A stretch of 64,000 bases of DNA. Origin: Salinirubellus litoreus. GTDB lineage: Archaea > Halobacteriota > Halobacteria > Halobacteriales > Haloarculaceae. The stretch is from the NCBI RefSeq assembly GCF_037335815.1, contig NZ_CP147841.1:1860001-1924000 (forward strand), given 5' to 3'. The position numbers and the translations under genes are program-made. Below are positions 43,245 through 50,751 of this stretch, in pieces; positions within the stretch are counted from its first letter, which is position 1; every line of letters begins with the position of its first letter. Under the pieces are notes generated by a model. It was not told where the DNA came from, did no database searches, and saw only the letters and a program-made list of their open reading frames with translations.

Positions 43245-44762
43245 CTACGGGTCGGTGGCGTACGGGTTCTCCCGCTCCTGTGGCGGATCCTGGACCCGGA
43301 GGTACGGCGGCTCTTTCGTGTACTCGACGAGCGACGTCGTGCCGACGAACCCGCAGGGTGACTTCTCGAGGGTGACGTACTGGAGACCGTCGTCGGACAG
43401 CCAGGTCCGGATCACCTGTTCGGCGGCGGTCGTGTAAAACCCCGAGACCTCGTCGGATGTCTCCCGGGGATTGTGGACGTGGATCGTGAGGTCCTCCTCG
43501 CGGAGCATCCGTGACTCCTGCCAGTGACGGACGGTCCGGGCGTCGTCGGGACCGAGCGAGTCGACCATCGCGTCGGCGTTCACGAGCGCGAGTCGCGACC
43601 GGTCGGCCGAGCGGCCGGCGACGACCTCGAGGACCGACTGGACGCCGGTGGCGGACTCCCGGGCGGCGAAGACGTTCCGGTCGGTCTCGTCCCAGGCACC
43701 GATCTGGTCGAGGACGAACAGCCGGTCGGACTCGAGCAGTTCCGCGGTACGCTCCTCCCGGTCGGCCAGGAACGCGTCGAAGCCCCCCGGCCGCATCCGG
43801 ATGGTCGGCACGAGAAACAGCGCCATCTCGCGGTCGAGCGCGGCGTGGACGATCGCGCCGAACAGCGCCCGGAGGTTGGCGTACCCGTCGTGTTCGAGGA
43901 GGACTCCCGTTCCAGTCGCCAGACCGCCGCCACAGAGTGCGTCTAGCCCGGAGACGCCGATGGGGGTGTGATGGTGGGTCTTGAGTTCGGGCGGCTGGGA
44001 GCGACGGGACGGGCCCACACGGACCCCGCCGGGGACGAACTCCAGTTCGACTCGACGGGTGTCGTGGTCGACTCCGCGCATCTTCGTCACTGTGAGGAAC
44101 CGGTGGGGGTCGTCGTTGACCCGCTCGCGTGAGAGCTCGATGACGCCGTGGGTGCTGTACTGCAGCGGGGTCACTACCCGCGCGTCGGGATCCTCGGCCT
44201 CCGCGGTGAGGAGGGTCGTCGCCCCGAACTCCTCGGTGAAGAACTGGACGAGCTCCAGAACTGTCCGCCGGAACTCCCCGTCGTCGTCGCTCATGACCGA
44301 CAGCCCCGAGACGGAGTCGAACACGACCCTGTCGACGGGCGTGAAGAAGTCGAGGTACCGCTGGATGTACCGGGCGGTAAACGGTGCGTTGAACGCGTCG
44401 CCGAGCACCTCCCCGCCGCCGTCGGGGTCGGTCTCGCCGAGGTGTCTGAGGACGAGTTCGTCGCCCCCCTCGAGTGTCTCGCCGGTCGTCGCGTGGACGG
44501 TCGCGAAGGCGATCTCGGGATGATCGAGATCGTAGTCGTACCCGGCGAACGAGTCGTGTAGCTCCTCGAAACTCTGCTCGGTGCTGATGAACAACCCCGA
44601 TTCACCGTCTTCGAGACCGCTCTGGAGGAACTGCATTCCGAGCGTGCTCTTTCCGGTGCCCGGGCCGCCCGTGACCAGCACCGAGCGGTTGCGCGGGACG
44701 CCGCCGCGGAGCATCCCGTCTAGCACGGGGTCGCCGAACGGGGCGGGATCGCCTCTACTCAT
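43245..44762 (-). CDS. KaiC-like (RadA/RAD55 superfamily) double-domain ATPase 2
   Basis: Paralogue of the protein encoded at 38600 (505 residues). Domain 1 (about 1-240) has Walker A GGPGTGKS, FISTEQSF, Walker B VVFDSVSGLSV and a TVTKMRGVDHDTRRVELEF segment. Domain 2 (about 262-495) starts IGVSGLDALCGGGLATGTG, but its P-loop is replaced by LLEHDGYANLRAL, again non-functional for ATP. The C-terminus (LQYVTLEKSPCGFVGTTSLVEYTKEPPYLRV) parallels that of the other paralogue, so the two share a common ancestor with an already degenerate second domain. The promoter has a 7-bp-arm palindrome around the TATA box (44776-44803). It converges with a VOC-protein gene, about 50 bp apart. Confidence 0.82.
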   Translation of the reverse strand: MSRGDPAPFGDPVLDGMLRGGVPRNRSVLVTGGPGTGKSTLGMQFLQSGLEDGESGLFISTEQSFEELHDSFAGYDYDLDHPEIAFATVHATTGETLEGGDELVLRHLGETDPDGGGEVLGDAFNAPFTARYIQRYLDFFTPVDRVVFDSVSGLSVMSDDDGEFRRTVLELVQFFTEEFGATTLLTAEAEDPDARVVTPLQYSTHGVIELSRERVNDDPHRFLTVTKMRGVDHDTRRVELEFVPGGVRVGPSRRSQPPELKTHHHTPIGVSGLDALCGGGLATGTGVLLEHDGYANLRALFGAIVHAALDREMALFLVPTIRMRPGGFDAFLADREERTAELLESDRLFVLDQIGAWDETDRNVFAARESATGVQSVLEVVAGRSADRSRLALVNADAMVDSLGPDDARTVRHWQESRMLREEDLTIHVHNPRETSDEVSGFYTTAAEQVIRTWLSDDGLQYVTLEKSPCGFVGTTSLVEYTKEPPYLRVQDPPQERENPYATDP

Positions 44763-44775
44763 GCGGCCGTGTTCC

Positions 44776-44803
44776 CCACACCGGTTGAAATACCTGGGTG
44801 TGG
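44776..44803. promoter_or_regulatory. Palindrome CCACACC-N14-GGTGTGG around KaiC-like promoter
   Basis: Perfect 7-bp arms flank the AT-rich TATA-like GGTATTTCAACC (minus strand), placed 14-41 bp before the start codon of the KaiC-like gene at 44762. The arrangement suits a dimeric repressor or activator that controls TBP access. Function inferred from position only. Confidence 0.4.
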
Positions 44804-44896
44804 GGTCAGCTATCGACGGCGGGGATCGGATGCCGGTGGTCGAGCGCATCGCCGGAACCGGAAGGTTGGCGTGGGGGCACCGCGTCTCTACATCCC

Positions 44897-45202
44897 ATGA
44901 GCGGGGACGTCGCACGCGCTGGAGGCGTCACGGCCCGGTACCGCGAGACCGACGAGGAGCGACTCCTCGAGTTCGAGCGGGGGATCGACGGCGACGAGGA
45001 CGAGAGTCCTCCGACCGCCACGGCCGTCGTCGCGCAGAACCGCGAGGGGTACGCGATGCTGAAGGTCCGGCCGACCGCCGACGGCGACGAACTCGAACGC
45101 TACTACGGGTTCGACATGGCGCTCGACCACGCGGCGGAACTGCTCGGCGTCCCGGTCACCGGTCTGCCGGTGCCCGAGGCGGCCGGGGACATGGGGATGT
45201 AG
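44897..45202 (+). CDS. Conserved-looking acidic haloarchaeal protein, unknown function
   Basis: Protein of 101 residues with strong acidic bias and a compact alpha/beta appearance: GVTARYRETDEERLLEFERG, then TATAVVAQNREGYAMLKVRP (a beta hairpin), a RYYGFDMALDHAAELLGVPV helix, and a Met/Gly-rich end. Codon usage and acidity support a real gene. I do not recognise the family. It is divergent from the KaiC-like ATPase and upstream of sufC by about 175 bp. Start at MSGDVARAGG is favoured because the in-frame upstream region is Trp/Gly/Ser-rich. Confidence 0.65.
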   Translation: MSGDVARAGGVTARYRETDEERLLEFERGIDGDEDESPPTATAVVAQNREGYAMLKVRPTADGDELERYYGFDMALDHAAELLGVPVTGLPVPEAAGDMGM

Positions 45203-45288
45203 TCCCGCTCGGCCGGGACGGGGTGGCCCAGCGCGAACGGAGGACGGCGGTCCCTCGCCGCTCCTTCGCTCCCGGGTTACCCGAGCGG

Positions 45289-45298
45289 GAAAATTTTC
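45289..45298. promoter_or_regulatory. GAAAATTTTC palindrome upstream of sufC
   Basis: A perfect 10-bp AT-rich palindrome, flanked by GCGG and TCCCG, lies about 80 bp before the sufC start. In such GC-rich DNA it is conspicuous. It may be an operator for an iron- or redox-sensing regulator; a DtxR-family gene is encoded at 50071. TATA-like CCATTAACC follows at about 45335. Confidence 0.45.
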
Positions 45299-45377
45299 TC
45301 CCGAACCACCAACTGAAACGGCACGGACTCGAAACCATTAACCCCGACAAGCCCGACCTTTCGGGTGACCTAACACC

Positions 45378-46292
45378 ATGGCAACGCTGGAAATCAAGAA
45401 CCTACACGCGGACGTAGCGGAGGAGGGTGGGGAAACCATCCTCCGGGGCGTCGATCTCGAGGTCTCCTCGGGGGAGATCCACGCCCTGATGGGCCCCAAC
45501 GGGAGCGGGAAGTCGACGCTCGCGAAGATCGTCGCGGGCCACCCCTCGTACGAGGTGACCGACGGCGAGGTCCTGCTCCACCTCGAGGAGGGGGACTTCG
45601 GCGAGGAGTTCGACATCCCCGAGGACAAGCGCACCTGGGAACTCCTCGACCTGGAGCCCAACGAGCGGGCCGCGCTCGGCGTCTTCCTCGGGTTCCAGTA
45701 CCCCGCCGAGATCGAGGGGGTCACGATGGTGAACTTCCTCCGAACGGCGCTCAACGCCAAGCTCGAGGAGCGCGAGGAGCTCTTCGAGGACGACGACGAG
45801 AGCGACGACGAGGAAGAGGAGGAGGCGGGCTACGACACCTCCCCGATGGAGGGTCCCGCCGACGAGGGCGAGGTCGGCGTCGCCGAGTTCCAGCAGCTCC
45901 TCGCCGAGAAGATGGAGCAGCTCGACATGGACGAGAAGTTCGCCCACCGATACCTCAACGCGGGGTTCTCCGGCGGGGAGAAGAAGCAGAACGAGGTTCT
46001 CCAGGCGGCGATCCTCGAGCCCTCGATCGCGGTTCTCGACGAGATCGACTCCGGGCTGGACATCGACCGGCTCCAGGACGTCTCGCACGGCATCAACGCC
46101 CTGCGGGACGAGCAGGGGACGGGCATCCTCCAGATCACCCACTACCAGCGCATCCTCGACTACGTCGAGCCGGACCACGTCCACGTCATGCTGGACGGGA
46201 AGGTCGCCAAGAGCGGCGACGCGTCGCTGGCCGAGGAGCTCGAGGACAAGGGGTACGACTGGGTCCGGGAGGAGAACCTCGAGGCCGCGTAA
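45378..46292 (+). CDS. sufC: Fe-S cluster assembly ATPase SufC
   Basis: ABC-type ATPase of the SUF scaffold complex, expected to form SufBC2D in the cytosol and drive conformational changes for Fe-S assembly. The 304-residue protein has Walker A GPNGSGKS (about 39-46), the signature FSGGEKKQNEVLQ (about 198-210), Walker B IAVLDEIDSGLDIDRL, and the H-loop ITHYQRIL. Unlike bacterial SufC (about 250 residues) it contains an acidic insertion of some 40 residues (about 135-172, Glu/Asp-rich) in the helical domain near the Q-loop region, probably a haloadaptive surface loop. sufB follows after 56 bp and sufD overlaps sufB. Confidence 0.96.
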   Translation: MATLEIKNLHADVAEEGGETILRGVDLEVSSGEIHALMGPNGSGKSTLAKIVAGHPSYEVTDGEVLLHLEEGDFGEEFDIPEDKRTWELLDLEPNERAALGVFLGFQYPAEIEGVTMVNFLRTALNAKLEEREELFEDDDESDDEEEEEAGYDTSPMEGPADEGEVGVAEFQQLLAEKMEQLDMDEKFAHRYLNAGFSGGEKKQNEVLQAAILEPSIAVLDEIDSGLDIDRLQDVSHGINALRDEQGTGILQITHYQRILDYVEPDHVHVMLDGKVAKSGDASLAEELEDKGYDWVREENLEAA

Positions 46293-46348
46293 CCGTCCGG
46301 GGTTACGCACAGGCTAATAAGTAAGCAGACACAAGCGATATCACTCAC

Positions 46349-47779
46349 ATGAGTTCCGAACAAGACCACCTAAAGGAGACCGACACCGAAGCCCGTTTCG
46401 AGTTCAAGAAGGAGGAGAAGTCCGCCTTCAAGTCCGAGAAGGGCCTGACCGAGGAGACCATCCGCGTCATCTCCGAGGACAAGGACGAGCCCGAGTGGAT
46501 GCTCCAGCGCCGTCTGCGCGCGCTGAAGCAGTTCCAGCAGATGCCGATGCCGACCGACTGGCCCGGCCAGCCGGATCTGAGCGAAGTGGACATCGACGAG
46601 ATCGTTCCGTACATCCGGCCGGACATCGAGACCCGCGGCGGCGCGGATAAGTGGGAGGACCTCCCCGACGAGATCCGCGACACCTTCGACAAGCTCGGGA
46701 TCCCCGAGGCCGAGCGCAACGCCCTCTCGGGCGTCGGTGCCCAGTACGAGTCGGAGATCGTCTACCAGAACATGCAGGAGCAGTGGGAGGAGAAGGGCGT
46801 CATCTTCATGGACATGGACAAGGCGGTGCGCGAGCACCCCGACATCGTCCGCGAGTACTTCATGACGAAGTGCATCCCGCCCAGCGACAACAAGTTCGCC
46901 GCGCTCCACGGCGCGATCTGGTCGGGCGGCTCGTTCGTCTACGTCCCCGAGGGCGTCACGGTCGAGATGCCCATCCAGGCGTACTTCCGGATGAACTCCG
47001 AGGGGATGGGCCAGTTCGAGCACACGCTCATCATCGCCGAGGAGAACTCCGAGGTCCACTACATCGAGGGCTGCTCGGCCCCGAAGTACTCGGCGTTCAA
47101 CCTCCACAGCGGGGGCGTCGAGGTGTTCGTCAAGGAGGGTGCCCACGTCCAGTACTCGACGGTGCAGAACTGGTCGAAGAACACCTACAACCTGAACACC
47201 AAGCGCGCCATCTGCGAGAAGGACGCCACGATGGAGTGGGTCTCCGGGTCCATGGGCTCGAAGGCCACGATGCTCTACCCGTGTACCATCCTCAAGGGCC
47301 CGGGCGCGACGGACAACCACATCACCATCGCCTTCGCCGGGAAGGGCCAGAACATCGACACCGGCGCGAAGGTCTACCACAACGCGCCGAACACGAAGTC
47401 GACCATCGAGTCCAAGTCCATCTCGAAGGACGGCGGCCGGACGAACTACCGCGGTCTCGTCCACATCGCCGACGGCGCGGAGAACTCCTCGACCAGTGTG
47501 GAGTGTGACGCGCTGATGTTCGACAACGAGTCGACCAGCGACACGATGCCGTACATGGAGATCGAGGAGTCGAAGGTCGACGTGGCCCACGAGGCTACCG
47601 TCGGGAAGATCGGCGACGAGGACGTCTTCTACCTCCAGTCGCGCGGGCTGGACGACGACGACGCCAAGCAGATGATCGTCGCCGGGTTCATCGAGCCCAT
47701 CACGGAGGAACTGCCGATCGAGTACGCGGTCGAGCTCAACCGCCTCATCGAGCTCGAGATGGAAGGAAGCCTCGGATGA
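46349..47779 (+). CDS. sufB: Fe-S cluster assembly scaffold protein SufB
   Basis: Core scaffold of the SUF machinery (476 residues). Landmarks are EPEWMLQRRLRALKQFQQMP at the N-terminus, the FAALHGAIWSGGSFVYVPEGV beta-helix, HYIEGCSAPKYSAFNLHSGG, QNWSKNTYNLNTKRAICEKD, and the conserved Cys region SVECDALMFDNES followed by HEATVGKIGDEDVFYLQSRGL, which corresponds to the cluster-building residues of E. coli SufB (Cys405/Glu434 region). Upstream, TAATAAGTAAGC-type AT-rich sequence at about 46315-46326 could give an internal promoter. Its last codons overlap sufD (ATGA), ensuring stoichiometric synthesis. Confidence 0.96.
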   Translation: MSSEQDHLKETDTEARFEFKKEEKSAFKSEKGLTEETIRVISEDKDEPEWMLQRRLRALKQFQQMPMPTDWPGQPDLSEVDIDEIVPYIRPDIETRGGADKWEDLPDEIRDTFDKLGIPEAERNALSGVGAQYESEIVYQNMQEQWEEKGVIFMDMDKAVREHPDIVREYFMTKCIPPSDNKFAALHGAIWSGGSFVYVPEGVTVEMPIQAYFRMNSEGMGQFEHTLIIAEENSEVHYIEGCSAPKYSAFNLHSGGVEVFVKEGAHVQYSTVQNWSKNTYNLNTKRAICEKDATMEWVSGSMGSKATMLYPCTILKGPGATDNHITIAFAGKGQNIDTGAKVYHNAPNTKSTIESKSISKDGGRTNYRGLVHIADGAENSSTSVECDALMFDNESTSDTMPYMEIEESKVDVAHEATVGKIGDEDVFYLQSRGLDDDDAKQMIVAGFIEPITEELPIEYAVELNRLIELEMEGSLG

Positions 47780-48996
47780 GCACGGGACTGCAATCCGTCG
47801 TCGGCGAGGGTACGGTACGCGAGATCAGCGAGGGCCGCGACGAGCCCGAGTGGCTCCTCCAGCGGCGGCTCGACGCCCTGGAGGCGCTCGACGACCTCGA
47901 CTTCCCGGACGTCATCCGCACGCCGGGACGCAAGTGGACGGACCTCGCGGACCTGGAGTTCGAGTCGTTCGTCGACCCGCTCACCCAGGCCGAGGACAAG
48001 GAGTGGGAGACACCGGACGACGTCGACGTCCTCCCGTTCCACGAGGCCGTCGCGAGCGACGAGCACGACGTCGAGGGGGCGTTCGGGAGCGTCGTCGACC
48101 CGGAGACGAACTACCTGACCGCGCTCTCGACCGCGCTGTTCACGACGGGGACCGTCGTCTACGTCCCGGAGGGCGTCGACGCGGAGGACGTCAAGATCCG
48201 GACGACGATGAACTCCCGGTCGCTGTTCAACTACACGCTCGTCGTCAGCGAGAAGTCGAGTTCGGTGACGATCCTCGAGCGCCAGGAGACGGGCGAGGAC
48301 GTCGACGGTAACCGCTACTACTCCGGCATCGTCGAGGTCGACGCCGGCGAGAACAGCTTCGTCCAGTACGGGAGCCTCCAGGACCTCTCGGAGGAGACGT
48401 ACAACTACCAGATCAAGCGCGCGACGGCCGACACGTACGCGACGGCGAACTTCATCGACGCGAACGTCGGCTCGCGGCTCACGAAGACGAGCGTCGAGGT
48501 GAGCCTCGACGGCGACAGTTCGGAGACGAAGATCGTCGGGGCGTTCTACGGCCACGAGGACCAGCACTTCGACCTCGACTCGCGGGTCTGGCACAACGGC
48601 GAGCACACCACCGCCGACCTCGTAACCCGTGGGGTCGTCGACGACCACGCGCGCTCGGTGTACGAGGGCGTCCAGAACGTCGGTCGCGACGCCTGGGACA
48701 CCTCGAGCTACCAGCGCGAGAACACGCTGATGCTCTCCGACGAGTCCGAGGCCGACGCGAGCCCGAAGCTCATCATCAACAACCACGACACCGAAGCGAG
48801 CCACTCCGCGACGGTCGGACAGGTCGACCGGCAGGACCTGTTCTACATGACCTCGCGGAGCGTCGACGAGCAGACGGCCCGGAACATGCTCGTCGAGGGG
48901 TTCTTCGTCCCCGTCCTCGAGGAGATCGAGGTCGAGGAGCTCCGCGAGGACTTCCAGAGCCGGGTCCGGGACCGCCTCGACCAGCGGACCGCGTAG
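47776..48996 (+). CDS. sufD: Fe-S cluster assembly protein SufD
   Basis: SufB-like partner of the SUF scaffold (406 residues). It shares the N-terminal EPEWLLQRRLDALEAL and right-handed beta-helix with SufB. The C-terminal core reads NNHDTEASHSATVGQVDRQDLFYMTSRSVDEQTARNMLVEGFF, with the His that in SufD contributes to cluster assembly at the SufB interface. The Cys typical of SufB is absent, supporting SufD over a second SufB. It begins inside the end of sufB and closes the operon; fold-back element B begins 75 bp downstream. No sufS or sufE-like gene is adjacent, so the cysteine desulfurase is encoded elsewhere. Confidence 0.95.
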   Translation: MSTGLQSVVGEGTVREISEGRDEPEWLLQRRLDALEALDDLDFPDVIRTPGRKWTDLADLEFESFVDPLTQAEDKEWETPDDVDVLPFHEAVASDEHDVEGAFGSVVDPETNYLTALSTALFTTGTVVYVPEGVDAEDVKIRTTMNSRSLFNYTLVVSEKSSSVTILERQETGEDVDGNRYYSGIVEVDAGENSFVQYGSLQDLSEETYNYQIKRATADTYATANFIDANVGSRLTKTSVEVSLDGDSSETKIVGAFYGHEDQHFDLDSRVWHNGEHTTADLVTRGVVDDHARSVYEGVQNVGRDAWDTSSYQRENTLMLSDESEADASPKLIINNHDTEASHSATVGQVDRQDLFYMTSRSVDEQTARNMLVEGFFVPVLEEIEVEELREDFQSRVRDRLDQRTA

Positions 48997-49070
48997 GAGA
49001 CGACCGCCGCGTTTTTCGTTTCTGCACTGCACTCGTCGAGCCGACGCGATCGACGAACTGCGGGTCGAAC

Positions 49071-49473
49071 CATCGGGTGGGACTGAAAGGGGCCGATCGC
49101 TACGCGAACCCCGGCGACGTAAGCACCGCAGGGAGGCCGGAGGCCGACCGAGGAGCGTGGTTCGAAAGACGCCTCTGGCGTCTTTCGTCATCACGAGAGA
49201 GCGAAGCTCTCTCGAACGACAGCGAGCCGCGGGAGCGTAGCGGTCGGGGGCTTTCGAACCGGTTCCCTGTAGCAGTCGATGACAAAAACCGAAACGTCCC
49301 GAAAGCCCCCGGCGGTTTGAGTCGGGGGGCTTGCTGCGCTCCTCGCTTCGCTGTCGTTCGAAAGGCGCGAAGCGCCTTTCGCGATGACGAGGGACGCTTC
49401 GCGTCTCTCGAACCACGGTGCTTGCGTCGCCCGCCTTCCTCGAACCGCCGGCCCCTTTCAGTCCCACCCGATG
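49071..49473. repeat. Fold-back element B with 24-bp perfect terminal inverted repeats
   Basis: The left end starts CATCGGGTGGGACTGAAAGG (perfect repeat continues to 49094) and the right end at 49450-49473 is its exact complement. Between them the two arms mirror each other imperfectly, each containing hairpins: 49163-49187 (11-bp stem), 49194-49214 (9-bp stem, GAA loop), 49359-49381 (10-bp stem, GAA loop) and 49388-49410 (TTC loop). GGCGACGTAAGCACCG (49113-49128) recurs inverted near 49418-49432. The central GGGGGCTTTCG/CGAAAGCCCCC pair (49246-49256, 49300-49310) equals that of element A. No protein-like frame spans it. Confidence 0.87.
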
Positions 49474-49556
49474 CTCCCCGTCCGGGAGGCCGTTCTCGGG
49501 TGACCCACGGACGAGCGACGACACCACTTAAGTCCGTGCGAATCACACCACCGTCC

Positions 49557-49598
49557 ATGACCGACGTACCGTTCGCCGGAGCGGGGGGGCGTCGATGA
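49557..49598 (+). CDS. 13-residue upstream ORF overlapping ferritin-like gene
   Basis: ATG-ACC-GAC... encodes MTDVPFAGAGGRR and stops in the start codon of the next gene (ATGA overlap at 49595-49598). A TTAA-type TATA element at about 49525-49532 lies about 27 bp upstream, so this ATG would be the first codon of a leaderless mRNA, and the ferritin-like protein would be reached by coupled reinitiation. The seven-G run at 49583-49589 is prone to length change; adding one base or losing two would fuse the frames. Confidence 0.45.
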   Translation: MTDVPFAGAGGRR

Positions 49599-50074
49599 GC
49601 GTCTCCACCCCCGTCGGCTCGGACCACCAGCTCGCCCGGCTCCTCCAGATCGGGATGGTGCTCGAGGAGGTCGTCGAGGCCCGGGCGCACAAGCACCACG
49701 AGACGCTTTCGGACGTGGACGACGACGTCGTGGCGCTGCTGGAGGAGGCCGCCGAGGAGTCCGCGGAACACCGCCAGCGGCTGGAGGAACTGGTGGGCGA
49801 ACTCGAGGCCGACCCCGTGGCCTACGAGGAGATCGAGCGGCTCGTCGCCGCACAGTACGAGGCCGACACCAACACCGACGGCGTGCTCTACGACCAGCTC
49901 GCCAGCGAGGAGACCGCCTACAAGTTCTACGACGACCTCATCGGTGCGATCGAGAACTCGGACGTCCGCTTCGGTATCGACCGCGACCGACTCCTCACCG
50001 TGCTCCGTGAGATCCGGGCCGACGAGGAGGACGGCGTCGAGGCAGTCACCCGTCTGATGGAGACCCGCGAATGA
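49595..50074 (+). CDS. Ferritin-like/rubrerythrin-type four-helix protein
   Basis: Predicted 159-residue all-helical protein. The spaced Glu/His residues fit a ferritin-like di-iron bundle: EEVVEARAHKHHETL (about 24-38), EESAEHRQRLEELVGELEAD (about 53-72), YEEIERLVAAQYEAD and LASEETAYKFYDDLIGAIEN (about 105-124). It lacks the rubredoxin-like domain of rubrerythrin. The gene overlaps the following DtxR-type regulator gene by ATGA, which suggests co-expression and iron or manganese control of the locus. I cannot say whether it oxidises or stores iron. Translation probably depends on a short overlapping upstream ORF. Confidence 0.65.
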   Translation: MSVSTPVGSDHQLARLLQIGMVLEEVVEARAHKHHETLSDVDDDVVALLEEAAEESAEHRQRLEELVGELEADPVAYEEIERLVAAQYEADTNTDGVLYDQLASEETAYKFYDDLIGAIENSDVRFGIDRDRLLTVLREIRADEEDGVEAVTRLMETRE

Positions 50075-50523
50075 ACACCCAGAACCAGTACCTGAAGGCT
50101 ATCTACCTCGTCCAGGAGCAGGACGACGGCCCCGCCTCGACCGGCCGGGTCGCGGACCTGCTCGACGTCTCGCCGGCGAGCGCCAACGAGATGATCGGCA
50201 AGCTCGAAGAGCGCGGCCTCGCCGACCACGAGAAGTACAAGGGCGTCTCGCTCACCGACGACGGCATCGTCCTCGCCCGCGACGCCCTCCAGACGTACTG
50301 CATCATCGAACGGTTCCTCGTCGAGGTGCTGGAGGTCGAGGAGTTCCGCGCGGAGGCCCGCTCGCTCGAGACGGTGATCGACGCGACGGTCGCCGAGCGC
50401 CTCGACACCATCATCGACCGCCCGCCGGACTGTCCTGACTGCTTCGACGCCGAACACGACGTCTGCTCGCGGCTGCTCTCCGAGATCGACGTCGACTCCG
50501 TGGAGTCGGAAGCCGCGGACTGA
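50071..50523 (+). CDS. DtxR/MntR-family metal-dependent transcriptional regulator
   Basis: Metalloregulator of 150 residues. The N-terminal winged helix begins MNTQNQYLKAIYLVQEQ, with recognition helix VSPASANEMIGKLEERGL and wing YKGVSLTDDG. The dimerisation and metal domain includes YCIIERFLVEVLEVEEF and the C-terminal RPPDCPDCFDAEHDVCSRLL with three Cys and one His, likely extra metal or redox ligands. It has no SH3-like third domain, like MntR and the haloarchaeal SirR/TroR proteins. With the ferritin-like protein encoded immediately upstream and sufCBD nearby it suggests an Fe/Mn-responsive module; the sufC palindrome is a possible target. Confidence 0.87.
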   Translation: MNTQNQYLKAIYLVQEQDDGPASTGRVADLLDVSPASANEMIGKLEERGLADHEKYKGVSLTDDGIVLARDALQTYCIIERFLVEVLEVEEFRAEARSLETVIDATVAERLDTIIDRPPDCPDCFDAEHDVCSRLLSEIDVDSVESEAAD

Positions 50524-50575
50524 CCTTCCCACTCTCGAAGTGTTGAAGTAGCGCCTCCCGGTACTCCCGGACAGG

Positions 50576-50679
50576 AGTCCCGTGGTGTAGTGGCCAATCA
50601 TCTGAGCCTTTGGAGACGTGCGAGCGTCGCTCTACGTCGAAGAAAGCTCAGGACGGCGGTTCGAATCCGCCCGGGACTA
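50576..50679 (+). tRNA. tRNA-Gln(UUG) with 31-nt intron
   Basis: The acceptor stem AGTCCCG (50576-50582) pairs with CGGGACT (50672-50678), with discriminator A at 50679. The anticodon stem TGAGC (50603-50607) pairs with GCTCA (50646-50650). The loop CTTTGG|A gives anticodon TTG at 50610-50612. The T arm contains GGTTCGAATCC. The intron, 50614-50644, lies between positions 37 and 38, and GACGT (50615-50619) pairs with ACGTC (50634-50638) to build the bulge-helix-bulge recognised by archaeal splicing endonuclease. CCA is not encoded. A 31-nt intron in tRNA-Gln(UUG) is also known from Haloferax volcanii. Confidence 0.95.
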
Positions 50680-50751
50680 TGACAGAGGCATTACACATGT
50701 GCGCACGGGTGCCCGACAGACCTAATCCCCACCCCCTCCACTCTCCGGCCA

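Noticed and set aside
41210..49473. CRISPR array
   Set aside because: The GTGGGACTGAAAG-containing sequences occur as inverted pairs around structured DNA, not as regularly spaced direct repeats, and no cas gene is in the window.
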